Assembly: GCF_037975245.1 (NCBI RefSeq)
Contig: NC_092563.1
Location: forward strand, 29,661,960 to 29,725,959
DNA length: 64,000 nt
Direction of reading: 5' to 3'
Source of the DNA: Apostichopus japonicus
Taxonomy: Eukaryota > Echinodermata > Holothuroidea > Aspidochirotida > Stichopodidae
In this document: positions 1-12,400 of the stretch, piece after piece
Layout of the letters: each line of letters starts with the position of its first letter
Position numbering within the stretch: position 1 is the first letter of the stretch
Program-made: the position numbers and the translations under genes
The notes under the pieces: model-generated
Told to the model about the DNA's origin: nothing
Database searches by the model: none
Seen by the model: only the letters and a program-made list of their open reading frames with translations

Positions 1-96
1 CCACCTAAATAATTGGGGGACATGTCCCCCCGTCCCCCCCCCCCCCATAATCGCCGCCCATGCCCAGTTGTTGCTTGCCAACGATCAAACACTCCC

Positions 97-468
97 TCAA
101 ACGTGGCTAATTTGTCTGCTAGGCACAGCCGGAGGATACAAGAATCCCTTGGCTGGAAACCTTCTCCCGGCGATTTCAATCTCTACTTTAGAGTGATGTA
201 TGCAGTCAAGTGTGACTTCTCTTGCTTCTCCTGAGTTCTGATCCCTGTTTGTCACCCATCCCAGACAGACGAGTTTCTGGAGTGTTGGGCCATACCCTGT
301 AGAGGTAGTGTAGCCAGTGAGCTTGCCATCAATATAGATGGCTTCTCCACCCCACGGCCACATGTCATGATCCAGATCATGGTCCTCAACCAGGAACATG
401 GCTAGATGCCTCCGAGGGCCCTCTTCTCGTTTCCTCAGTAAAGCTTCACGTCCGAGAAAGTCCACACC
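97..468 (-). CDS. pdpr: PDPR-like exon 16 (C-terminus)
   Basis: A 372-nt terminal exon, residues 744-866 and TGA. It opens GVDFLGREALL (codon 2 is GTG, so it is not a start) and carries DHDMWPWGGEAIYIDGKLTG and FPAKGFLYPP, the GcvT C-terminal barrel as in PDPR. Acceptor ATAG. No polyadenylation signal is seen before position 1. Confidence 0.92.
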   Translation of the reverse strand, partial: GVDFLGREALLRKREEGPRRHLAMFLVEDHDLDHDMWPWGGEAIYIDGKLTGYTTSTGYGPTLQKLVCLGWVTNRDQNSGEAREVTLDCIHHSKVEIEIAGRRFPAKGFLYPPAVPSRQISHV

Positions 469-3400
469 CTATCATCAAAATCAGGTTTATACCTTGCAGT
501 CAAACATAGCTCATTTCAGACATATTTCCAAGCTAGTTGAAAACTTGAAATATTACAACAAGGTGGCATGTCTTACAAAATGGCTTGAAGAATTTAACTA
601 TTAAAAAGTTATTTAAGGCTTCAAGGGAATCTTAAAGATGACTTACATCAACCAATTAAATTTGCTCTGGGTTAGTGCAGTGCTTAGATATAGGACTGTT
701 ACTACACTATGACATAAGATTCTGATTACCAGGGATAGATAACACCTGATCAGCACACTGGCAAATTGCAAAGAACTCTCATCTTTTCATTTCTTGAAAT
801 TATCTACCAGACATCTTAACACTTACAACTGTTACTAAACTGTATACAAGGCATTTCAACCTTACGTATCTAAATATTATTTTCCAAATGGGATCATATC
901 TTTTTGTTTTGGTTTAGAAAATGGAATGACCTGTTGGAGGGGTGGGGTGAGAGGTGAGAGTTTAAAGCTTTAAAATAACTGTACTGTTTCTCTCATTGCC
1001 ATATTGTTCTACTATTTTGGTGGGGAGGGGGGGGAGGAGGTGAGAGTTTGAAGTTTTAAAATAACTGTACTAATTCTCTCATTGCCATATTGTTCTACTA
1101 TTTTGGCGGGGGGGGGGGGGGGAGGAGGTGAGAGTTTGAAGCTTTAAAATAACTGTACTGTTTCTCTCATTGCCATATTGTTCTACTATTTGAGGGGGGA
1201 GGAGGTGAGAGTTTAAAGCTTTAAAACATCTGTTTTGTTTCTATCATTGCCATTTTGCTCTACTATTAGGTTAATTGGTCACTCCCATTCATAACAAGCA
1301 TAAGCTTGGAGAGTGACAAGCACTTCATTCAGAACAGTGATTGTCAGGCACTATTCAGGTCAACTGAGAGCCCCCCCCCCATAAAGCCCGCCACACTATA
1401 CACCTGAACTTATAGCTAATACATCTGTCCTTCTAAGTGGCCCCTATCCTATCAGTCACTTAAGCACACTGTAATAGCTTTGACCTCTACCTATGCCTCA
1501 ATCCTCCCTGTCTTCCCACAAATTCTCACTTTGCTAAACCTCCGCCCCCCCCCCATCCCCTCACAGGGTTGACCTGTTCCTCTCATAGTTTGATATCCAA
1601 CGTGTCAATAAACTCTTTCTATATTCTTCCCTTACCTTCTTCTTGTTTTCACTCTTCCCTCCAAACCTGCAAAAATATTTACCTTATCAAACTTGACCCG
1701 ATGTTCCCTTCCGATTTCAAATGGTGTGGCATCATCCACAAAGTCCTCTCCCCAATAAGGATAGAATTTTTCCAGCCTGAGCCATCGGAGGGCGTTATAA
1801 CCAGCATCTCTGATTCCATAGATTCTACCTGCTGCCTTCAGGGCATCGTAGACGTGAAGAGCATGCTGTCGGAAGAAAATTTGAAAGATTACGTGGAGAT
1901 GATTTTGAAAAAGTTACAAAGACATATGACTAGAACAGCATCCAAGCACACGACAATTACAAAAGATCATCTCCGTCAGTATCAAGATGTAGACTGCAAA
2001 ACCCAAATTACATCTGAAAGGATCGCCAACAGTTTTGAAACAAATACATCGTCGATGTCAATGCTTCCACAAACTGACAGATCATCTTACATGCAATAAT
2101 CTTTACACTGTGAATGATGAAAAATAATACTGAACATAAATCTGTCCCATCTGTTAATTTATTAATCACCTGTTTCTTCAAGAAGAAACAATAATGAAGA
2201 CATATGACTAGAACAGCATCCAAGCACACGACACGACAATTACAAAAGATCATCTCCGTCAGTATCAAGATATAGCCTGCAATACCCAAATTACATCTGA
2301 AAGGATCGGCAAGAGTTTTGAAACAAATACACCGCCGACGTCAATGCTTCCACAAACTGACTGGGATCATCTTAAACGCAATAGTCTTTACATTGTAAAA
2401 CATTCCAACATGAAAAGTAATACTGAACATAAATCTGTCCGATCTGGTAATTTATGAGTCACCTGTCCCTTCAAGAAATTCCCATCAACTATCATTCTAC
2501 AGAACAGATACCATTAAAGAAAACCCAACTTCTTTTCTATCAAAATTTCTGTCATATTGGTAGAGTAGGATTGACATAGAAACCTGCACATATGATGTGT
2601 TGACAATTGACGGGTATCAAACTATCCTTACAACTAAAAACATTTGAACGATGCACCATCAGCAGTATGGTACAGTACTTGAACAGTAAATCCACATGTT
2701 TATCAAAGAAAGCAAAAGGGCCTGTATGCTAATCTTCAATGTGAAAATCAAACTTGAGCTGTGGTAATATTGAGAAACTGATCAGAATGAAAGTATGGAA
2801 GATTCAATGTATCTCTCTCACTGAGTATGTTTATAATTTGCTTCTTGATGGTATTATACATAGTACACATAGTATACAATGGTATTATACATAGTATACA
2901 ATGGTATTATACATAGTACACATAGTATACAATGGTATTATACATAGTATTATTCATAGTATACAATAGTATTATACATAGTATACAATGGTATTATACA
3001 TAGTATACAATGGTATTATACATAGTACACATAGTATACAATGGTATAATACATAGTATCATGAGTTGGTATGTTGTTCCTTTATGTGTTTATGTTGTGC
3101 TTCACTTTATATGTTATATGTCGTTTTATAGTTTTCTGTGACTCCTTTTAATTTTTGCTAAACAGATCAGAAAAAGACCAATACTTTCAATGATTTATAA
3201 AATATAGAACGGACACACTTGCATGTAAGGTTTGTAAACTTATAGAAGCTATCCTGATGAGTGTCTTACCTCACACCTAATGTACATAACCAATCTGTCC
3301 TCAGATGTGCGTGTAAGGTTTGTAAAGTTCTAGAAGCTATCCTGATGAGTTTCTTACCTCACACCTAATGTACATAACGAACCCGTCCTCAGATGTGCGT

Positions 3401-6400
3401 GTAAGGTTTGTAAAGTTCTAGAAGCTGTTCTGATGAGTTTCTTACCTCACACCTAATGTAAATAACCAATCTGTCCTCAGATGTGCGTGTAAGGTTTGTT
3501 AAGTTCTAGAAGCTATCCTGGTGAGTTTCTTACCTCACACCTTATGTACATAACGAATCTGTCCTCAGATGTGCATGTAAGGTTTGTTAAGTTCTAGAAG
3601 CTATCCTGATGAGTGTCTTACCTCACACCTGATGTACATAACGAATCCGTCCTCTCCGGTATGTGTTAAACTGATGATACGTACTTTACTTGCATAGCCC
3701 AGATCAATTTCCTGTAATGACACAGAGCACAGAGCAGCATCAATTCATGAGTATTTCATAGCTATGCCTGTTAGAGGCATAAGTTTGAGATAAGGTACCT
3801 TGACTGTTCCTATAATAGGTAGCTAAGCCAATCAGATTGGAGGTCCATAACCTTAATTATATAATAAGTAAAGTCACCAAAGTTGAGAACCGTGACAGAT
3901 GTCCCTACAGGTTGGTGATACAAAATACAACTTGTGTAGCATTTACACAAATCCTTATAACTGTAAACAAATGGCTAATAAGCAAACAAGAGCTTTCTTT
4001 ACTTGAGGAAAGCCTTAGTGCAAGCTTCACTGTATAGTTAATGTTAGATCACATCTTTTAAGTGTAATTGAAAAGAGATTGGTAAAGAGGACCATCATCA
4101 CCTTGAGTTACAAATCCAACTACGCCTCAATATATCTACAAGATAAGACACTGTTGTAATACTTTTTACTTTCCTGTAGGCAATTAACAAAACAACTTTC
4201 GACTTATTATCTATCAACATAGCAATATTATGTTAAATCTTAAATTAAGAAACTTTGTCCCAGTTTTCTTTCCATTTCATTTTATTTACTTCATACACAC
4301 TGTATAATTAACTTACTGTACACATGAATGGTTTGAATTCTGAGAGCTTCAAGGATGTTTCAGTCAATTTCTGCAGTACTTCTCTTGCCCTGGGACCGAC
4401 GACATTGAGTCCCCCGTACAAATGGGTGACATTTTGAAATTTAACAGACCCATCGCTTGGAAGATGTCTCTCAATCCAGCGGTAACCCCTGGCAAGTTGG
4501 AAACTTGGACAAATAATGAAATAACTGGGAAAGCAATAAAAATAAGAATCATAATAATAAAATAGGGTAGATGATGAGAATATTTTTCAGCAACATAAAC
4601 AATGTTTATTTATACTTGATATACTATAAGACACAGCACTGTAGAAAGATTTACAACATTTACAATTATCACATTATTCTGTTTTTCAAACTTACTAGTT
4701 TGGTGAAAGTCTGGCAACACTGCAGTCATTTTCATAACCTCCCCACTCATTCAGCATGCCTGTGTGGACCACATGACCGACTGGCATGTCCATCTCGTTA
4801 GGACACAACTTTTGGAGAAGTTCAAGAGCTTCGGAACCTTCAGACTATCAACAACAAAAATGGGGGAATAAAACAAACGTCATCAAACACATTTCTAAAC
4901 AACACTATGGATGCTCATTTCATATTAATATTGGTCGCATAAACACACAAACATTTTCTCTCTTTTGCTTTTTTTTACTTTTAAAAGAGCAAAAACTCTT
5001 GGAGAAGAAATAAATTTGGCAAATTATCTCATTTTGTGACAAGATAGTGATCATTAATCCCTTCATTAATTGTTGCAATTGGGTTGTACCCTTAGAGTAC
5101 TCATGAAGCATTGTATCACACATTAGCATATCAAGCCATTCCCACATCGGCTTCCTAATTAAACTTATAACGACATATCTACAGAACAATCCCATGATTA
5201 GATCATCTACATATCAATATAGCAGCAATAGCCACAAAGATATCATCATTATAGAATTATTACCCGCTAAAATAATGTTTCATAGCCATTAAGATATCAT
5301 TAAATATGCTAACACATCCACAGCAAAACAACAATGCTTGGTACAACACAACATTCACATTTGCTATAAGGTAACATTAATACTTTGAGTTAAATCTTTG
5401 TAAATGAAAAAACACGACAAGCCTGATAGAACCAGATAAACTAGCCGGGCTTTCCATCCCTACCGGTCTGAGCCTCAAAACCATATACCCAACCATACAA
5501 AACCATTATAGTTTACTTTGAGTTCAAAATTTGTGAATTACAAAGACATCCATAGCACAGTTTCCTGACAAGCCCAGCATTCTGATAGAACCAGATGACA
5601 CCAGCGTGGTATTTCGTACGTACCGGTTTGACTGTCACAACCATATACCTTACCATACAAACCTATTATATATTACCTTGAGTTCAAACTTTGTAAAGAA
5701 AGACATATCCATAGCACAGACTGTTTCCCGACAAGCCCAGTATTCTGACAGAACCATATCAAACCAGCCTGGTTTTCCATACGTACCAGTCTGAGCTTCA
5801 AAGCCATACTCCTCTGGAATGAAAAATCATGTACAGGTTCAGTCATGATGATATCATTAAATGTGAATTTTGCCATGACTTTGGAAGGTTTACTAGATCT
5901 AGACTCCAAGATACACACTATTGGGCAGGTCATTGTAGTCAGTGACAGATCATAAAATTGCTAAGATTATCATTGTTATCAAGTCAGTGTGGAGAACAAA
6001 CTGAAAATTCAATATTTAGAAATGGGTAGCCATAAATGAAAGGCTACAACCTATAACACTCGTGGACATCTGGTAGATCTTTTCTTTCTGAAAGTGGCAA
6101 CATTGTTGGTTCATTTAGAGTAGTGGTAGTATTTTTGTGTACACTTTTCTGATAAATACTTAGCTGAATTTGTACCTCATACCCTAAACATCCAGGAGAT
6201 TGCAAGATACGTTCCATCATAAGTTGACACATATTTCTTATTCTTGTTTCCTCTTGAAATATGTCGCTGTCACTTGCAAATCCCTTGTGGGGCAATACGA
6301 TGGTCTCCTTGATCAAAACATTTGTGATTTGTTGTTATAAATTTACATCCCACTACTGATACCATAGTAGTTTCACTGTGACTGTCTACATCCACAAAAA

Positions 6401-9400
6401 TATTTATCTTTCCTTCTGAATCAGGATCTCTGCTTGTTATACCAATACATATACCTAACCTGTCAGATACACATCACATGTCTTGCCTTGTTTAATGGCA
6501 TAGCACTTTCTCGCCCATACTAACCTGTATCACTCATATTAGCAAACCATTTAGGTGTTTCCATCCCACTTCTGTCACCAAAAACAGCACCAGCTGCAGC
6601 ATGGCTTGCATAAAGAGGAGAACATCTTAGCTTCCTACCAGTGTGGTACTCAGCACCAGGGAATGCTATTTTGTAATGACCACCTAGAAAGACAATGACA
6701 ACACCTTTAGAGGAAGAATACTATCCAAAGAATATAGCAAAATGAACAACTTAGGTGCATTATATAACGAACCTTTTCCTACTAATAGGGCAGAGTAAGA
6801 CTAAACTTCTTACCTTATCTTTGTGTATGAGCAAATTGTCTCCATATTACCTGGGCATCTATAGAAATGTTTTGTGAATCACTGCCAACCAACCCCTACC
6901 CCCCCCCCCCTCTCCCCTATAAATTCCTTCAGTTCTCAACACAACCGAGTAAGTTAATTGTTAACATTTGAACTTGATGTAATTTCTAATTTAGCATTTG
7001 CCAATGTTATAATCTGTTACACTGACTTAATTACTCTCCTTCCATGTAACTCAAGAATGACATTTTCATTTTGCAAATCTATTCTCTTTTAGGACTTAGT
7101 AAGTTCCTAAAGTAATCTCTCTGGTGTTAATTAAACTTGATAGTGAAAATAAACTCCGCAATTTCAAAAAGTTACAATTTGCAAGAAATGTCCACTCATT
7201 TAGTTTTTTCTTCTCCAAATGACATATAAATCTATCAATTTCATTTAATTACTTTAAGTCATTGACTAACCCTCTGTTTCTGAGACTCTGTCAATCAGGA
7301 ACTTCTTGTTATTCTGATATTTGGTGAAGCGTCTGATGTCTACAGGCCATGTATTAAAAGGCGGCCTACCCTCCATTAACCACTCTGCCAGGACCTTCCC
7401 TGCTCCACCACAGGTTGCGATACCAGCAGAGTTGAAGCCTGCCATCACCCAATAATTATCAACCTAAAGCAACAACAAAGCAATTCCAATTTGAGCATTT
7501 TAATCAGGATAAAACCATGTAACAGAAAAGGGTAACTGGACGAGGACTGCTAAAAAACGTAACAAGCAAGACTGGAGAAAGAGTATGAAGCAGATACAAG
7601 GAAGGAACATTCAGTGAGTCTGAGCCATGTACATATTAACAGTATAAAAGTACTTTTAACTAACTGAAGGAAGATTAAGCAAATATGAATTGCCATAACC
7701 AAGAGCCCGAGAGCTCAATACAATATTGCTCAAACAATTGACAAGTTACCTCTGATGCAGGGCCCATCAGGGGTGCCATATCTGGGGTAAAACTCTCGGG
7801 ACCATTGAACAGTTGTTGGACCTCAGCCTTGTCACCTGCGGGTACCCTCTTCAAGAACCCATCTAGAATTGGTCCTACGATATTCAGAAATGCAGGAGAA
7901 TATTTTATTGCCTTTCAAAGGCTTCATAAGGTTGCATTTATCTCATAAAAGGAATGTCATGTTGTTACCAAACTCACTGCCATTCAAGTGTGTGAAGAAC
8001 CTTGTGTATTTAATGATGCTCTTGTTGGGTATATTGTCAAAACCCAAGTGATGTTCATTTAACATACAATACAGCATATTTAATATCATAAGGAACAGTC
8101 AACAATCCCTTGGTACCATTATTTAAAGCTAGTACTAGATAACTGTAGCTTTAATTTAAGTTTGTTTCTTCCGCAAGAAAATGTGTTGCTTTCCCCAAAA
8201 GAGGATCTAGCCATGAAAGAAAATTTATCACGTACATCATCAGGTGACCAATACATGAAGTGTCTAATCTGCCATGTTTGATGTAAAATGAGAAATGTCG
8301 GTCAATGTTTCACTTTACTAACTTTCCAGCATGAAAAGTACATTTTCCTTTAAAAACTAGTCCTACCTTAATTAAAACAGTATGCTGTTTATTGTGCTAC
8401 AGACCGCCACAAAGACTCATCTATTTTTGATATTTGGCAGCTAAACGGAACCCACCAATAAATGTCTTACCTTTGTGATTACTAAATTGATCCTTCAAAG
8501 ATCTCATGCCAACATGAACAACACAATGTCAAATGTTATTTAATGATACCAGTTCAACAACAAAGGTTACAACAACAAAATAAACTTTGACCTTACCTTG
8601 GTAATTGCCATTTGTGTGTCTCTCAAAGTTTGAACAATAGTCAATCTTCAAATCACAACTTTTTTTTTTTTGAGAATATAAATATTTACAGATGCGGAAT
8701 TTACATCATACGATCTAACCACATAATCAATATGGTCTCTTCGATTTCTTCAGAGGAATCTTTTCAGAGAAAAATGAGGAGACACGCAGGTTTGACTTTT
8801 TGGCAATCCAACAAACAATAACAATTTAATAATAATAAGCTGTAAATGTATCATCTGATGCTTACCCATAATCAAAGGAACAAACATACACCAGCTATTA
8901 CATATGATTTCTGAGGATTTGGGAATAATCAAAACTTCCTTTCTCAAAAAGTCAAACTACTGCGAAACACAAAACCCAAGCTGCTTACTAAAGTGATCCC
9001 AATCTTCTGGAAGCGATGCAAACTCAGCTGGGTGTGGTATACCATTGGTATGAACTGGTTTACCCTTGACTGCAAAACCACCAACCATGAACCCCTCGCC
9101 CCAGTCACGGATGTAGCAGTCGTTGTCTAGGTCCCGTATATCTGTTGGGGAAACCAACAACTATTCACAAACAACCCTTACATACTTTCTGGATCAGAAT
9201 ACTGTAATAGAATACCTTCAATGTTCCATGCAAAATTATTCAGAAACTTAAATCCATATCAAGAACTATCCCTGATCTTCATAGGGAAACCTGAGCTAAG
9301 TTTCTCACATGAAAAAGAATCATAATCTAATATATGACACTGTATGAATCTAACGCATCCACACAATGCAAACATGAATGTCTTCAACAAAAATACAAAG

Positions 9401-12400
9401 TTATCAACCAACCTCTTACAAACTATACTCACATGGCATTCCTCTAGTATTAATCTCCTTCATCTTCTTTGTGATGAGATACTGGTGTTCATTGGGATGT
9501 AGAGGTATCTTAACAATTGGATCACATTTCATTCCGAGTTCATGCGCCCACTGGTAAAGACAAGAGAAACAGAAAAACATTCAGCAAAGTTAAAGTATTA
9601 AATACAGAATACAAAGCATTTGAATTGCTAAGTGGAAGGAGGCAGCTCAGTATCTTGGTATTCAGACTACTTTAGCTAGTTTATTAACATTATATCAATC
9701 GAACCATGTTCCTAGCCAATGTCTCCCCAACGCCTCCAACCCCCCCCCCCCACATTCCCCCAACACAAACTCCATTGTTATGCTACTATTTATGAACTTC
9801 CTACACTACAGATGCTTTGTAAACTAACAAGGACTCAGCAAGTACCCTCACCATCACATCTGAAACAGTTAAGAATGAATAGAAAGCCTGACTGTACCAT
9901 AGACATGGTAAAAGAACAGACAGCACTAGGCTTTCAGATAGATAGTGGATGGGACTCATCAGGTACCCTCACCATCTGAAACAGGTCAGAATGAATATAA
10001 AGCCTGACTGTACCACAGACATGGTAAGAGAACAGACAGCACTAGGCTTTCAGATAGATAGTGGGTGGGACTCATCAGGTACCCTCACCATTACATCTGA
10101 AACAGGTCAGAATGAATGGAAAGCCTGACTGTACCACAGACATGGTAAGAGAACAGACAGCACTAGGCTTTCAGATAGATAGTGGATGGGACTCAGCTAG
10201 TACCCTCACCATTACATCTGAAACAGGTCAGAATGAATAGAAAGCCTGACTGTACCATAGACATGGTGAGAGAACAAACAGCACTAGGCTTTCAGGTAGA
10301 TAGTGGATGAAGACTCGTTTAAGGAACACTTTTGTCATGTTACATATATAAAACCACTCACCATTCCACCACAGTTGATAAAATATTGACATTTGACTGG
10401 TCCCTGGTTGGTTCGGACTTGGCTGACACACTCTCGCAGGGTCTCTACACTGTCCACACGGACACCTTCAATGATCTGAACGCCTGCATGGTTGAAACAA
10501 ATTACAGCTTGGACATCTAGGTCAGTTTCAAGTTATATGGGGCAAACAATCTGTTCTTACCATTCCATCAGTTTTGCATGCACTGTTTGCTATACATGTT
10601 ACATGACACTTAAGGCCCTCCATGGCCTCATACTGCTCCTGGCTTAAAATTCACAGAGTACACTTAGATGCCAAACAGCATTTATCAGTAGAAGTAACAA
10701 ATTTAGATCGCAAGCAGACAATTCCTACCAACCACAAAGCCAAAACATACACCAGCAGTGATTTAATATCCGCAATCAAAACAGCATCTGCCAAAATATG
10801 ACAATAAACATGACCAATGAAAGCAGAGCACGACTTGACAAATGTTTGAAACGGGAGAGAAGCATATGGACCATCGTTAAGCTAGAGTAACAATTTGGGA
10901 GGGGGAAGGGGGCACCAACTGCACACATGAGTAAGATTAAAGGGCACAATAGAATAAAACTTCTCTTTTCAAAGGGCATTGATGTTGTCCCTACATGCAT
11001 AATTTTTTAAAGTGTGTGCAAGAAACAATGAAGAAATACAAAAGGAATCCAGAATTAAAATTAGTCATCTAGCTCCAAAAACTAAACTTCAAGTTCTCCA
11101 GCCAAGTTCTCTTAATGAAGGGTTGTATTTTTCTGATTTCTTACAAGACAGAGGTAGTAGAGCTAATATCATATTGTCATTGATCATATCTTCATATTGA
11201 AACTTTGATGAAGTAAATAAAAAAAAAGGGAATTGATGGCACAACCAAAAATACATTGCAGCATTTTGTGCCATTAGTAGGGGTCAGATTAAGAGGGTCA
11301 TATGGGGCGTACTTTGGACATATCATGGGCACTAAATGCAGAAGATATAGGTACCAACAGCTTTGGCTAGCCCTTATAATGTTTGGGTAAACAAGGATTA
11401 TCTGTTTCCGAGTCCAAGATTACGTGAGGTTCTTAAGGCCTTGTTAGCTTAACAAATCCTTACTACAAGGACTTAAATGCCATATGTAACAGTTTGCACA
11501 GGCTACCATCACCAAGACCAGGTCTGTTTCACACTACATTAAATCTAGTTTCTCATACATAGACAACACCCCACCCGACCCACCAGACCCACCCCCTCCC
11601 ATCCCAACTACATTCAAACTAGGTACAGTTCTATAGACTGACATACGCTCACCATTTTGTTTTGCTCCTTTTGCTAAAGCCATAGAAGTATCTGTTGGGT
11701 TGGCAACACAATCACCAGGAATATAGAGAGCTCCCTGAAGATCTTGCGTCCAGATCCAAGGGACCATCTTCTCCAGTTCCGAAGGAGAGAGAAATTGACA
11801 TTCAATTCCCTCAGCCCTGCAACAACAACATCGAATTAAGGATAAACCTGGGGTTTAACTGGACTTTTTAAACAGATTTTCTCCAAATGTGACTGTACGG
11901 GACATTCTCTTTGACTAAAAGTTGTGCCCGTCATCAACGATTAAAAACTAAAGTGTTGTTACTGCACAAACGGCCTATTGTTAACTACCCCATTAGTAAA
12001 GCACTACAATTTCAGCTAATATACAGCAATACCCATGGCGTTTAACAAAACAGAATTTTATGTAATAAAGTGAGTTAAAAAACAGAATTTTTCGGAATTT
12101 TAAACTTGAAAATGGAAAATTGGTGGCCCTACAATGTCTGCAAAGCTTTTTGTACACACTATGGGAAGAACTTAGTGACACGTTAAAATGGTCAGAAAAT
12201 ACTTTCCAGACATACCTACTTCACTTTCTTTCAACACATTGCACCATCGTCACTCTCCAAATCACCCCCCCCCCCCGGCACCCATTCAAACATCTTACCT
12301 TGCTCGACTAGCCTTTCTTTGTAAATCCAGCATCCTCTCTTTTGACTCAGCTAATGCAAGAGATCCACAGACTTTTAAACCTTTCAAGAAGAAAGAAAAA

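Noticed and set aside
1569-2099. 176-residue plus-strand frame
   Set aside because: It is antisense to PDPR-like exon 15 and its flanking duplicated intron; the minus strand carries the conserved protein.
2850-3057. Regularly spaced repeats that could be mistaken for a CRISPR array
   Set aside because: There are no unique spacers, the unit is a TA-rich minisatellite, and the DNA is animal nuclear sequence.
3240-3640. CTGATGAGT in each 88-bp unit on the plus strand
   Set aside because: No GAAA box follows at a usable distance; the word is part of the intron repeat.
9835-10315. CTGATGAGTCCC followed by GAAAG on the minus strand of the 121-bp repeats, like hammerhead boxes in satellite DNA
   Set aside because: The bases between the boxes cannot form stem II, since there is no GGGAC partner, and no enclosing stem I was found.
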